Source of the DNA: Candidatus Woesearchaeota archaeon
GTDB taxonomy: Archaea; Nanobdellota; Nanobdellia; Woesearchaeales; JACPBV01
Direction of reading: 5' to 3'
Assembly (NCBI GenBank): GCA_019323195.1
Contig: JAHWHQ010000101.1
Span: 1-11,798, forward strand
DNA: 11,798 nt
Part shown: positions 1 through 4,849 of the stretch, in pieces
How positions within the stretch are numbered: position 1 is the stretch's first letter
How the letters are laid out: each line of letters opens with the position of its first letter
Notes under the pieces: model-generated
Seen by the model: the letters and a program-made list of their open reading frames with translations, nothing else
Told to the model about the DNA's origin: nothing
Databases searched by the model: none
Made by a program: the position numbers and the translations under genes

Positions 1-546
1 ACCAATTTTACCATTCTCCATATCTTTTTTAATTTCAGATAAATAAGTTTTATTTTTAAAGTCCTCTAATTTTTGAATTTCAAACATTGGAATTTCGGTA
101 TTAGGATTACCATCATGATATTTATTATGTATTTCAAATTTCCTTTTTTCAACTAATAACATTGTCCTTGTTTCAGCATTATCTACTAAAGGTTTTCTAA
201 TGTTATCTATTAGTGATCCAGTAAATTTTCTCTTGCTATCTTTAAGAAATAATATACTCTTTTCTTTATCTTTTTTTGGAGTTATATCAATATATTCTCC
301 TTCGTTATTAATCCATACTGCATGAAATTCTGCCTCTAAGTATATCTTTGGATTTTCCCAAATTATCCAACCATATTCAATCTTCCCTCCCTTCTTCTTA
401 ACTTGTTCTTCTACATTCCCATAGCATTCATTGTACAAAGTTTCTTTAGGCGGAGCAACTTCTACAAAAACAGGATTCGTTGTTGGATCAATTTCCTTAC
501 AAAACTCTAATACATCATTATTGATAGATGTGGGGGTTGTTTGCAT
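1..546 (-). CDS. Partial uncharacterised protein, probable SEC-C-associated family (C-terminus off the left edge)
   Basis: The frame is open for 182 codons from the ATG at 546-544 to the window edge, so the C-terminus is missing. Visible blocks are an ECYGNV segment (Cys41), a YGWIIWENP segment (59-66), EAEFHAVW (71-78, His75) and YIDITP (85-90, Asp87). I recall this pattern from uncharacterised proteins that end in a SEC-C zinc motif. The last visible residues, DMENGKIG, resemble the lead-in to such a motif, but the motif itself is outside the window. The conserved order Cys-His-Asp suggests a papain- or transglutaminase-like thiol site; this is inference. The gene diverges from the nuclease cluster starting at 728. 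A TATA-like box at 571-579 lies about 27 bases before the ATG with no ribosome site, so the mRNA is probably leaderless. Its AT-rich codons match the three genes to the right. Confidence 0.8.
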   Translation of the reverse strand, partial: MQTTPTSINNDVLEFCKEIDPTTNPVFVEVAPPKETLYNECYGNVEEQVKKKGGKIEYGWIIWENPKIYLEAEFHAVWINNEGEYIDITPKKDKEKSILFLKDSKRKFTGSLIDNIRKPLVDNAETRTMLLVEKRKFEIHNKYHDGNPNTEIPMFEIQKLEDFKNKTYLSEIKKDMENGKIG

Positions 547-570
547 AATTATTTTGTTAATAGAATAAAA

Positions 571-579
571 TATATAAAT
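571..579 (-). promoter_or_regulatory. TATA box of the partial minus-strand gene
   Basis: On the minus strand this reads ATTTATATA. Its centre is about 29 bases before the ATG at 546, which puts transcription start at or within a few bases of the start codon. No Shine-Dalgarno sequence is present. It is one side of a 180-base divergent intergenic region (547-727). Confidence 0.5.
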
Positions 580-607
580 TTATCTTTCGACGAAGTCAAG
601 ACTATAT

Positions 608-632
608 GTCCGTTAGGACTGGGGGGAGTTCC
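608..632. repeat. Mini-hairpin followed by a GGGGGGAGTTCC copy, left end of the nuclease block
   Basis: GTCC-GTTA-GGAC (608-619) forms a 4-base-pair hairpin with a GTTA loop, followed after one base by GGGGGGAGTTCC (621-632). The reverse complement of that 12-mer occurs at 4161-4172, also directly after a hairpin with a four-base loop (4147-4160). The two copies bracket the three plus-strand genes and nothing else. Perfect 12-mers can pair by chance in a window this long, although a GC-rich word in AT-rich sequence makes that less likely. Confidence 0.4.
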
Positions 633-693
633 GTTCTATCGTGTTTAGAATTAAGAACAAGAAGAGTGTCATAATATGTTTATAATAAAAGGG

Positions 694-705
694 AATATTT
701 ATTAA
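694..705 (+). promoter_or_regulatory. Promoter box of the GIY-YIG/PD-(D/E)XK gene pair
   Basis: AATATTTATTAA sits 23 bases before the ATG at 728, suggesting a leaderless or nearly leaderless transcript; no ribosome site is seen. A second TATA-like word (TTTATAAT, near 679-686) could serve instead and would give a leader of about 20 bases. An almost identical box (AATGTTTATTAA, 2270-2281) precedes the AIPR gene, and the words TTTAGAATT and TAAGAACA occur upstream of both, hinting at shared control. Confidence 0.45.
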
Positions 706-727
706 CTATAGTTATATTCATGAATAT

Positions 728-1576
728 ATGTGTAAAGAGTACTACAAAAAAGTTGATAGATCCATGATGGATTGGGGTTTAACAATACCCAAAAAATTTT
801 GTAAGGATTTCCAAGGAGGATTACCTGTAAGATTAGGGACATCCAGAGAAATCAACATTATTTGGGACAAAAAAAGTTACTTTGCTAAGTTATGGCATAT
901 TAATCGGAAGAAGGCAAATCCTGTTTTTCAATTAAGATGGGATTCCAATAAGGATTTACTAAAGAAAATTAGAAAGACATTTATCCAGAGTTATGTGATA
1001 TTAAAAAGTAAAAAGGAATTATTTGACATTGACAAAAAAGAGAGAAAACATTTTCGGACAAACTTGGATTCTGGACAACAGGAAGTTTTAATTTTGAGAC
1101 CTAAAAATTCATGCCAAATTGAATTTGAAGTTTTTATTAGAATTGAAAATGAATGGAATACTTTATTCCAGCGTTTAGCTGAGGAGAATGTGTTTGGTTG
1201 GATATTTGACAAAGAAGATAAACAATACTTAGTTCAAAGGAGTACAAATTGGATCAAAGTAAAGGAATTTGCTAAACATGCCAATGCCCTAAATGTGATT
1301 TATTATTTAGCTAATACTCGAGATAAGTTATTATATATTGGAAAAGCTGAAAATTTAGGTAAAAGAGTTAAACCAGGGAGAAGACATCAAAATATGCCTG
1401 AAAATTGGGATTTATTTAAATACGATATTATTAGACCCGAATTTTCAAACATTCTTAAAAGAATAGAAGATCATACTATAAGATCATTTGCATCAGTTTT
1501 AAAAAATAATAAAGGATACCCTAGTTTAAACTTGACTAATTATAAATTAGTTAATTCCAATTGGGAAAAACTATAA
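728..1576 (+). CDS. GIY-YIG nuclease with a probable B3/EcoRII-N-like DNA-binding N-terminal half
   Basis: The C-terminal third (about 188-278) is a GIY-YIG nuclease domain: VIYYL (190-194), LYIGKAENL (202-210), Arg213 in the first helix, the conserved Glu247 in RIEDHTIRSFA, and an Asn-rich end (Asn268, Asn271, Asn276). These supply the Tyr, Arg, Glu and Asn positions of the family active site. The N-terminal part (about 14-140) reads as a beta-rich domain with blocks GLTIPKKF, LGTSREINIIW and QEVLILRP. This resembles the B3/EcoRII-N-like recognition domains of some restriction enzymes, but I infer that from pattern, not from a search. The expected role is sequence- or modification-specific DNA cleavage. 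The stop is one base from the next start, so the two are surely co-transcribed and probably translationally coupled. No methyltransferase partner is visible. No ribosome site precedes the ATG; Met13 or Met14 are less likely alternative starts. Confidence 0.8.
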   Translation: MCKEYYKKVDRSMMDWGLTIPKKFCKDFQGGLPVRLGTSREINIIWDKKSYFAKLWHINRKKANPVFQLRWDSNKDLLKKIRKTFIQSYVILKSKKELFDIDKKERKHFRTNLDSGQQEVLILRPKNSCQIEFEVFIRIENEWNTLFQRLAEENVFGWIFDKEDKQYLVQRSTNWIKVKEFAKHANALNVIYYLANTRDKLLYIGKAENLGKRVKPGRRHQNMPENWDLFKYDIIRPEFSNILKRIEDHTIRSFASVLKNNKGYPSLNLTNYKLVNSNWEKL

Positions 1577-1577
1577 A

Positions 1578-2186
1578 ATGAATTATTATTGTATTAAATG
1601 CAACAAGGAAATTACTTTAGCTGAACGAGATTTTTCTATGAAGAAATATAGTAAGCCATTATGCAGAACTCATCAAACTAATAATTCAAATAATGGTTTA
1701 TCTCAAAAGGAAAGTAGATATAAAGAGGGAATGATAAAGGGAAGAATAGCTGAAACATTAATTGAGGAATTATTTCTATCTCTTGAATTTAATGTTTTTA
1801 GATATGGTATGGAGAATACTGTACCAGGAATTATGGATCTTTTGAAAGGTGTGAGAAGTGATGTTGCATCAAATATTAGACGTATGCCTGATTTTGTTAT
1901 ACAACATCCTCAAAGAAAAGATGTATTTTTTATTGAGGTGAAGTTCAGAGCTAGTGAGGAATTCAAAAAAAGAGATCTACCAGCAGATTATCCATATAAG
2001 AATTGTTATTTCATAATTGTATCAAAGAAACATATTAAATGTATAACATACGAAGAATTGTCGCAAGGAAAGGAAGTAACTCCTACTTCACAGAACTACT
2101 TAGGAAAGAGAAAAGAATTTGAGTTGGATAAAGATGTAATAATAAATTTCTGTGATTTTGCTGTTAAGTTTTTTAGTGAGGTATGA
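1578..2186 (+). CDS. Zinc-finger PD-(D/E)XK nuclease
   Basis: Residues 1-35 carry a probable zinc site (Cys5, Cys8, Cys29, His32). The core shows the PD-(D/E)XK pattern: helix glutamate Glu59 in KGRIAETLIEEL, then MPDFVI (Asp105) and FFIEVKFR (Glu120, Lys122). These residues form the metal-dependent phosphodiesterase site of restriction-enzyme-like and resolvase-like nucleases. The rest (about 140-200) completes the fold with FIIVSKKHIKCI and a helical tail. It starts one base after the stop of the GIY-YIG gene and has no ribosome site of its own, so it probably relies on coupled translation. It may act on DNA alone or as a second subunit of the upstream nuclease. The nuclease class is clear; substrate and partner are unknown. 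No transmembrane segment is seen. Confidence 0.78.
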   Translation: MNYYCIKCNKEITLAERDFSMKKYSKPLCRTHQTNNSNNGLSQKESRYKEGMIKGRIAETLIEELFLSLEFNVFRYGMENTVPGIMDLLKGVRSDVASNIRRMPDFVIQHPQRKDVFFIEVKFRASEEFKKRDLPADYPYKNCYFIIVSKKHIKCITYEELSQGKEVTPTSQNYLGKRKEFELDKDVIINFCDFAVKFFSEV

Positions 2187-2226
2187 ATGAATTATTAATT
2201 ATAATAAATTTTATGTAAGAGAGTTT

Positions 2227-2281
2227 TTTAGAATTGCCTAATGGGGATAAAAAATTGTCTAAGAACAGAAATGTTTATTAA
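2227..2281 (+). promoter_or_regulatory. Promoter and direct-repeat operator candidate of the AIPR gene
   Basis: AATTGCCTAA (2232-2241) and AATTGTCTAA (2253-2262) match at 9 of 10 bases and start 21 bases apart, two helical turns. They lie directly before AATGTTTATTAA (2270-2281), the likely TATA region, which is 27 bases from the ATG at 2308. The separate promoter means the AIPR gene can be transcribed independently of the two nuclease genes. No strong ribosome site is seen before its ATG. Confidence 0.4.
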
Positions 2282-2307
2282 TTGTTATTTATTTTATAAG
2301 GGTAAAG

Positions 2308-4098
2308 ATGAGTAAATATGAAATTTTACTTAAAATTTTAGATCAGATTAGATCTGAAGCACCTCCAGAGTATAAATCATACCATAAAACAAAAAATATA
2401 GAGGAACTAAATCAAGCTAGGTCTAAAGCATTTATACATTTATTTTTAAAAGTAAAATGTGGATTAACGAGCTTTAAGGATAGGCATAATCTAATATGCG
2501 ATAAATGTGGCGATGGAGGATTAGATGCATTTTATATTGATACTGAACATAAACGATTATTCTTAATTCAATCAAAATTTAGAACTAAGGAAGATAATTT
2601 TATATCAAAATCTTTAACAGCTGATGATCTTATAAAGATAGAAGTAAATAGGATATTAAAAGGAGAAACACAAGATAGTAAAGGAAATGATTTTAATTCT
2701 AAAGTAAAACAATTTCAAAGTGTTTGGTCACAAATGGGTGACCAAGCTAAGTATAATTATAAAGTCGTATTTTTAGGAAATCTAAAAAATTATTCTGATA
2801 ATCAAATAAGAAGATTAATTGATTTTTCGAATTATGAAATTTTTGATTTTACAAGGACATATAACGAATTAGTTTATCCTTTATGTTCAGGAACTTATTA
2901 TGATCCAAAGGAGATTACAATAAAAATTAATCTATACAAAAAACAACAAAGCACTTTAAAGCAGACAATCACTACAAAAAATGGAGATTATGATGTCATA
3001 GTTATTTATGTTCCAACTGAAGAAGTAGGTGGGGTTATGTTAAAATATAAAAATTCGTTACTAAGATATAATCCCAGAAATTATTTAACTATCTCAAGAA
3101 ATAAGGTTAATAAATCGATTAGAGATAGCATCGTAATTACTGATACCAATGATTTTGCATTATTTAATAATGGTATCACTATTTTGGCTGATGATTGCGA
3201 AGTCTCGGATTATACTGGAAAAAAATTTGAAGGTCAATTAATTATGACTAATCCTCAAATTATCAATGGAGGACAGACAGCATATACACTCAGTAAGATA
3301 TATGAACAAAACGTGCAATCAGAAAAGAATGTCTTTGATGGCAAAGAAGTATTATTCAAAATCATTATTTTGAAGGAAGATGAAGAAGATCCAAATCTGG
3401 ATTTCATAGAAACAATCTCTAATGCAACCAATAAGCAAACATCAGTTGATGAAGCAGATAGAAGATCAAATGATTCCATGCAAATTAAAATCCAGAAAAT
3501 GATATATCAAGAATTTGGATACTTTTACGAGAGGAAAAGAGGTGAATTTTACAACGGAGAAGAAAATAAATATCTTGATCCGTATTTAATAATAAACAGA
3601 TATGATTTTCTTAGAGCCTATTATGCCCTAAGAGGCAACCCAAGATGGGCCAGACAAAGAGGCAAAGAAATTTTATTTAGATTAGATACATTTAAACAGA
3701 TTTTAGATACTCCATCAAACTATAAGAAAATGTTTTTTGCTTGGTTAATACTGGATTTACTATTTGAATTAGATTATTGTGTGTCAAAAAATGATTGGGT
3801 GGATTATGAGGATTTCAAAGATATCAAGTATGGTCAATCATTAAGATATGGTAAAATGGCAGTTATCGCGGCAATAGGATTAAAAGAATTAGATAAATCT
3901 AAACTAACAAAAGAAGATATTGAAGAATATGTTGAAGAAAAAGTGAAAAAAGTGCTTATCAAATGGGAGGATTTCGAAAAGGAAATAAGAACTAAACCGA
4001 AGAATAAAGATTACTTTGAAGATGAACCTGATTTTGATAATTATTATAAAGGAAAGACCATTGATGAAGATGTTAAAAAATTCTTTAGTAAGAAGTAG
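2308..4098 (+). CDS. AIPR-family (abortive infection/phage resistance) protein with nuclease-like N-terminus
   Basis: The family is recognised from ordered motifs: LLRYNPRNYL (251-260), FALFNNGI (283-290), NPQIINGGQTAY (315-326) and SNATNKQTSVDEADRR (371-386). These characterise AIPR proteins, which are linked to phage abortive infection and restriction-type loci. Near the N-terminus, GGLDAFYID (70-78, Asp73) and FLIQSKF (85-91, Gln88, Lys90) form a D...QxK pattern like a degenerate PD-(D/E)XK nuclease core; a Cys pair (64, 67) sits just before it. The C-terminal region (about 430-596) is helical, charged and Lys/Glu rich. The length of 596 residues is plausible for a complete family member. 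The likely location is the cytoplasm, with no signal or membrane segment. Biochemical activity for the family is not established to my knowledge. The gene follows the nuclease pair on the same strand after 121 bases with its own promoter. Confidence 0.88.
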   Translation: MSKYEILLKILDQIRSEAPPEYKSYHKTKNIEELNQARSKAFIHLFLKVKCGLTSFKDRHNLICDKCGDGGLDAFYIDTEHKRLFLIQSKFRTKEDNFISKSLTADDLIKIEVNRILKGETQDSKGNDFNSKVKQFQSVWSQMGDQAKYNYKVVFLGNLKNYSDNQIRRLIDFSNYEIFDFTRTYNELVYPLCSGTYYDPKEITIKINLYKKQQSTLKQTITTKNGDYDVIVIYVPTEEVGGVMLKYKNSLLRYNPRNYLTISRNKVNKSIRDSIVITDTNDFALFNNGITILADDCEVSDYTGKKFEGQLIMTNPQIINGGQTAYTLSKIYEQNVQSEKNVFDGKEVLFKIIILKEDEEDPNLDFIETISNATNKQTSVDEADRRSNDSMQIKIQKMIYQEFGYFYERKRGEFYNGEENKYLDPYLIINRYDFLRAYYALRGNPRWARQRGKEILFRLDTFKQILDTPSNYKKMFFAWLILDLLFELDYCVSKNDWVDYEDFKDIKYGQSLRYGKMAVIAAIGLKELDKSKLTKEDIEEYVEEKVKKVLIKWEDFEKEIRTKPKNKDYFEDEPDFDNYYKGKTIDEDVKKFFSKK

Positions 4099-4130
4099 TT
4101 CTTTTCTCTTTCTAAATGAATTTCTTTCTC
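4099..4130 (+). terminator. Pyrimidine-rich tract after the AIPR gene
   Basis: Directly after the stop codon come two T-rich runs (4099-4113 and 4121-4130) without a hairpin. Archaeal termination commonly uses such T-rich tracts, so this is a plausible end of the AIPR transcript. The structured element at 4184-4235, with a run of five T closing its stem, could be a back-up. Confidence 0.4.
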
Positions 4131-4146
4131 ACTGAGAATGTGTCTA

Positions 4147-4160
4147 TGCCCGTAAGGGCA
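4147..4160. repeat. Hairpin with GTAA loop beside the right GGAACTCCCCCC copy
   Basis: TGCCC-GTAA-GGGCA forms a perfect 5-base-pair stem with a GTAA (GNRA-type) loop. It is followed immediately by GGAACTCCCCCC (4161-4172), the inverted partner of 621-632. This marks the right edge of the AT-rich nuclease block. Confidence 0.5.
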
Positions 4161-4172
4161 GGAACTCCCCCC
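4161..4172. repeat. Right copy of the 12-base inverted repeat bracketing the nuclease block
   Basis: GGAACTCCCCCC is the exact reverse complement of 621-632; the match does not extend further on either side. The interval between the outer edges is about 3.55 kb and contains exactly the GIY-YIG, PD-(D/E)XK and AIPR genes. No transposase is inside, so any mobility would need an enzyme acting in trans. Confidence 0.35.
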
Positions 4173-4183
4173 TCGCCATCCAG

Positions 4184-4235
4184 AAAAATCTTTGGGCGAA
4201 GCCGTTTAATGCCTGTCATTAAGCGAAGGATTTTT
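4184..4235. other. Three-way-junction structured non-coding element
   Basis: AAAAATCTTT (4184-4193) pairs with AAGGATTTTT (4226-4235) over 10 base pairs including one G-U. Inside lie two hairpins: GGC-GAA-GCC (4195-4203) and an 8-base-pair stem, 4204-4211 with 4217-4224, closed by a CCTGT loop. The stems leave almost no unpaired bases, which is unusual for AT-rich intergenic sequence. The closing strand ends in five T, so it could act as a terminator. It could also be a small RNA or a recombination or repeat element; nothing in the sequence decides. Confidence 0.45.
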
Positions 4236-4252
4236 CCCCTCTTTTGTCGTCT

Positions 4253-4265
4253 ATTCCGAAGGAAT
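4253..4265. repeat. Mini-hairpin with GAA triloop
   Basis: ATTCC-GAA-GGAAT is a perfect 5-base-pair stem with a C(GAA)G loop, a type known for high stability in single-stranded DNA. The same loop closes stems at 4195-4203 and 5792-5810, and a weak one at 589-597. Confidence 0.4.
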
Positions 4266-4301
4266 TTAATCAATAGAAAATAATGTTACTACTTTACGGT
4301 G

Positions 4302-4339
4302 AACATCTATTAAACGAACCTTTGAGTTTAATGGATGTT
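4302..4339. repeat. Long hairpin at the 3' end of the small minus-strand gene
   Basis: AACATCTATTAAAC (4302-4315) and GTTTAATGGATGTT (4326-4339) are inverted repeats with 13 of 14 positions matching and a 10-base loop. The stop codon of the minus-strand gene (4338-4340) falls in the outer end of one arm. It is therefore placed like an mRNA 3' end or stabilising hairpin for that gene, though no T-run follows on the minus strand. Confidence 0.5.
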
Positions 4340-4556
4340 AGGTGTCTAGGGGGGATTTGGGCAGCTCTTCTTTTCCCAGGTACTTTCTTCTTATCTGGGA
4401 ATACCTGTATATTGTTGACTTTATTGCCTTGTTCAGCATCATGAACTGGAATCTTCTGCCCCTTTTGGAGCCTAAAATCCAGATCATCTGCCTGTAGAAG
4501 AGTAGAATGTTCTCTTCCATGTCTGAAAGTGCTTTTTTTGTGTTGTTTTTGTTCAT
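4338..4556 (-). CDS. Small basic hypothetical protein (72 aa)
   Basis: From the ATG at 4556 it encodes 72 residues. AGGTGG (4567-4562 on the minus strand) sits five bases before that ATG and overlaps a GTG three codons upstream, so the ATG is the better start. Codon choice (AGG/AGA arginine, mixed third positions) looks like the host genes to the right and not the AT-rich block to the left. The protein is rich in Lys and Arg with an aromatic, helical-looking middle (ENILLFYRQMIWILGSKRGR, about 16-35; then FQFMMLNKAIKSTIYRYSQI). I do not recognise it; it may bind nucleic acid or a membrane surface, but that is only suggested by charge. It is divergent from the recombinase, and its 3' end runs into the 4302-4339 hairpin. 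Confidence 0.55.
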   Translation of the reverse strand: MNKNNTKKALSDMEENILLFYRQMIWILGSKRGRRFQFMMLNKAIKSTIYRYSQIRRKYLGKEELPKSPLDT

Positions 4557-4561
4557 AGCGA

Positions 4562-4630
4562 CCACCTTTTAATTTTTTTCTTTCCTTTTTTTAGTGAAGG
4601 TGCTCATATGATTTCTTTGAAATTATAATG
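4562..4630 (-). promoter_or_regulatory. Promoter and ribosome site of the 72-residue gene
   Basis: On the minus strand a TATA-like CATTATAATTTC lies near 4620-4631 and AGGTGG at 4567-4562. This predicts a leader of roughly 40 bases. The ribosome site decides for the ATG at 4556. Confidence 0.35.
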
Positions 4631-4689
4631 AATGTTCCTTCATCTTTGCCTTAAAATTAAAGGGTGGCTGCTTAAAAACAAGACATCAG

Positions 4690-4792
4690 CACTTGACATC
4701 CACTTGCCAGGCTTTTGGCAAGTGGGATTTTTGCGTTTTAGGTCTTCTAAGGCTTAAATTTGGCATTTTTGGTTTTCACTTGCCACTTGCCA
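4690..4792. repeat. Cluster of CACTTGCCA repeats upstream of the recombinase
   Basis: CACTTGCCA occurs at 4701-4709, inverted at 4716-4724, and directly at 4777-4785 and 4784-4792 (overlapping, a 7-base period). A one-mismatch copy, CACTTGACA, lies at 4690-4698, 11 bases before the next copy. Five copies in about 100 bases is far from random. The last pair ends about 15 bases before the TATA box of the recombinase gene. The cluster could be operator sites for that gene or binding sites of the recombinase itself. Confidence 0.7.
4700..4725. repeat. Dif-like palindrome: 10-base arms, 6-base centre
   Basis: CCACTTGCCA and TGGCAAGTGG are perfect inverted arms around GGCTTT. Two arms of about 11 bases around a 6-base centre is the layout of Xer recombination (dif) sites, and a XerA-like gene starts 125 bases away. 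The alternative is an intrinsic terminator, because GATTTTTGCGTTTT follows, but no plus-strand gene ends just upstream. The arms do not resemble the Pyrococcus dif sequence as I remember it. Confidence 0.5.
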
Positions 4793-4807
4793 CGGGTGTG
4801 CGTGAGG

Positions 4808-4847
4808 TTTATATACTTGAAGCGCCTATAACTGTTTCTGGAGGTGA
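4808..4847 (+). promoter_or_regulatory. TATA box and ribosome site of the recombinase
   Basis: TTTATATA (4808-4815) predicts transcription start near 4837. GGAGGTGA (4840-4847) is a full Shine-Dalgarno sequence. A GTG codon at 4844 lies inside that sequence and so cannot be the natural start; the ATG at 4850 or 4853 is correct, with spacings of 5 and 8 bases from GGAGG. Confidence 0.7.
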
Positions 4848-4849
4848 TT

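Noticed and set aside
3255..3479. Minus-strand 74-codon frame inside the AIPR gene
   Set aside because: It covers the GGQT and SNATNKQ motifs of the AIPR protein in antisense; Ser-rich product, no promoter or ribosome site.
621..4172. Nuclease block as an insertion sequence or transposon
   Set aside because: No transposase lies between the repeats and no flanking target duplication was seen; kept only as a possible cassette boundary.
4184..4235. Three-arm fold as a tRNA gene
   Set aside because: Too short, with no T-loop, no anticodon arm and no acceptor-type end.
4690..4792. CACTTGCCA cluster as a CRISPR array
   Set aside because: Repeats are nine bases, irregularly spaced and partly overlapping or inverted; there are no spacers of constant length.
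4844..4846. GTG start for the recombinase
   Set aside because: The codon lies inside the Shine-Dalgarno sequence GGAGGTGA, so translation must begin at the following ATG codons.
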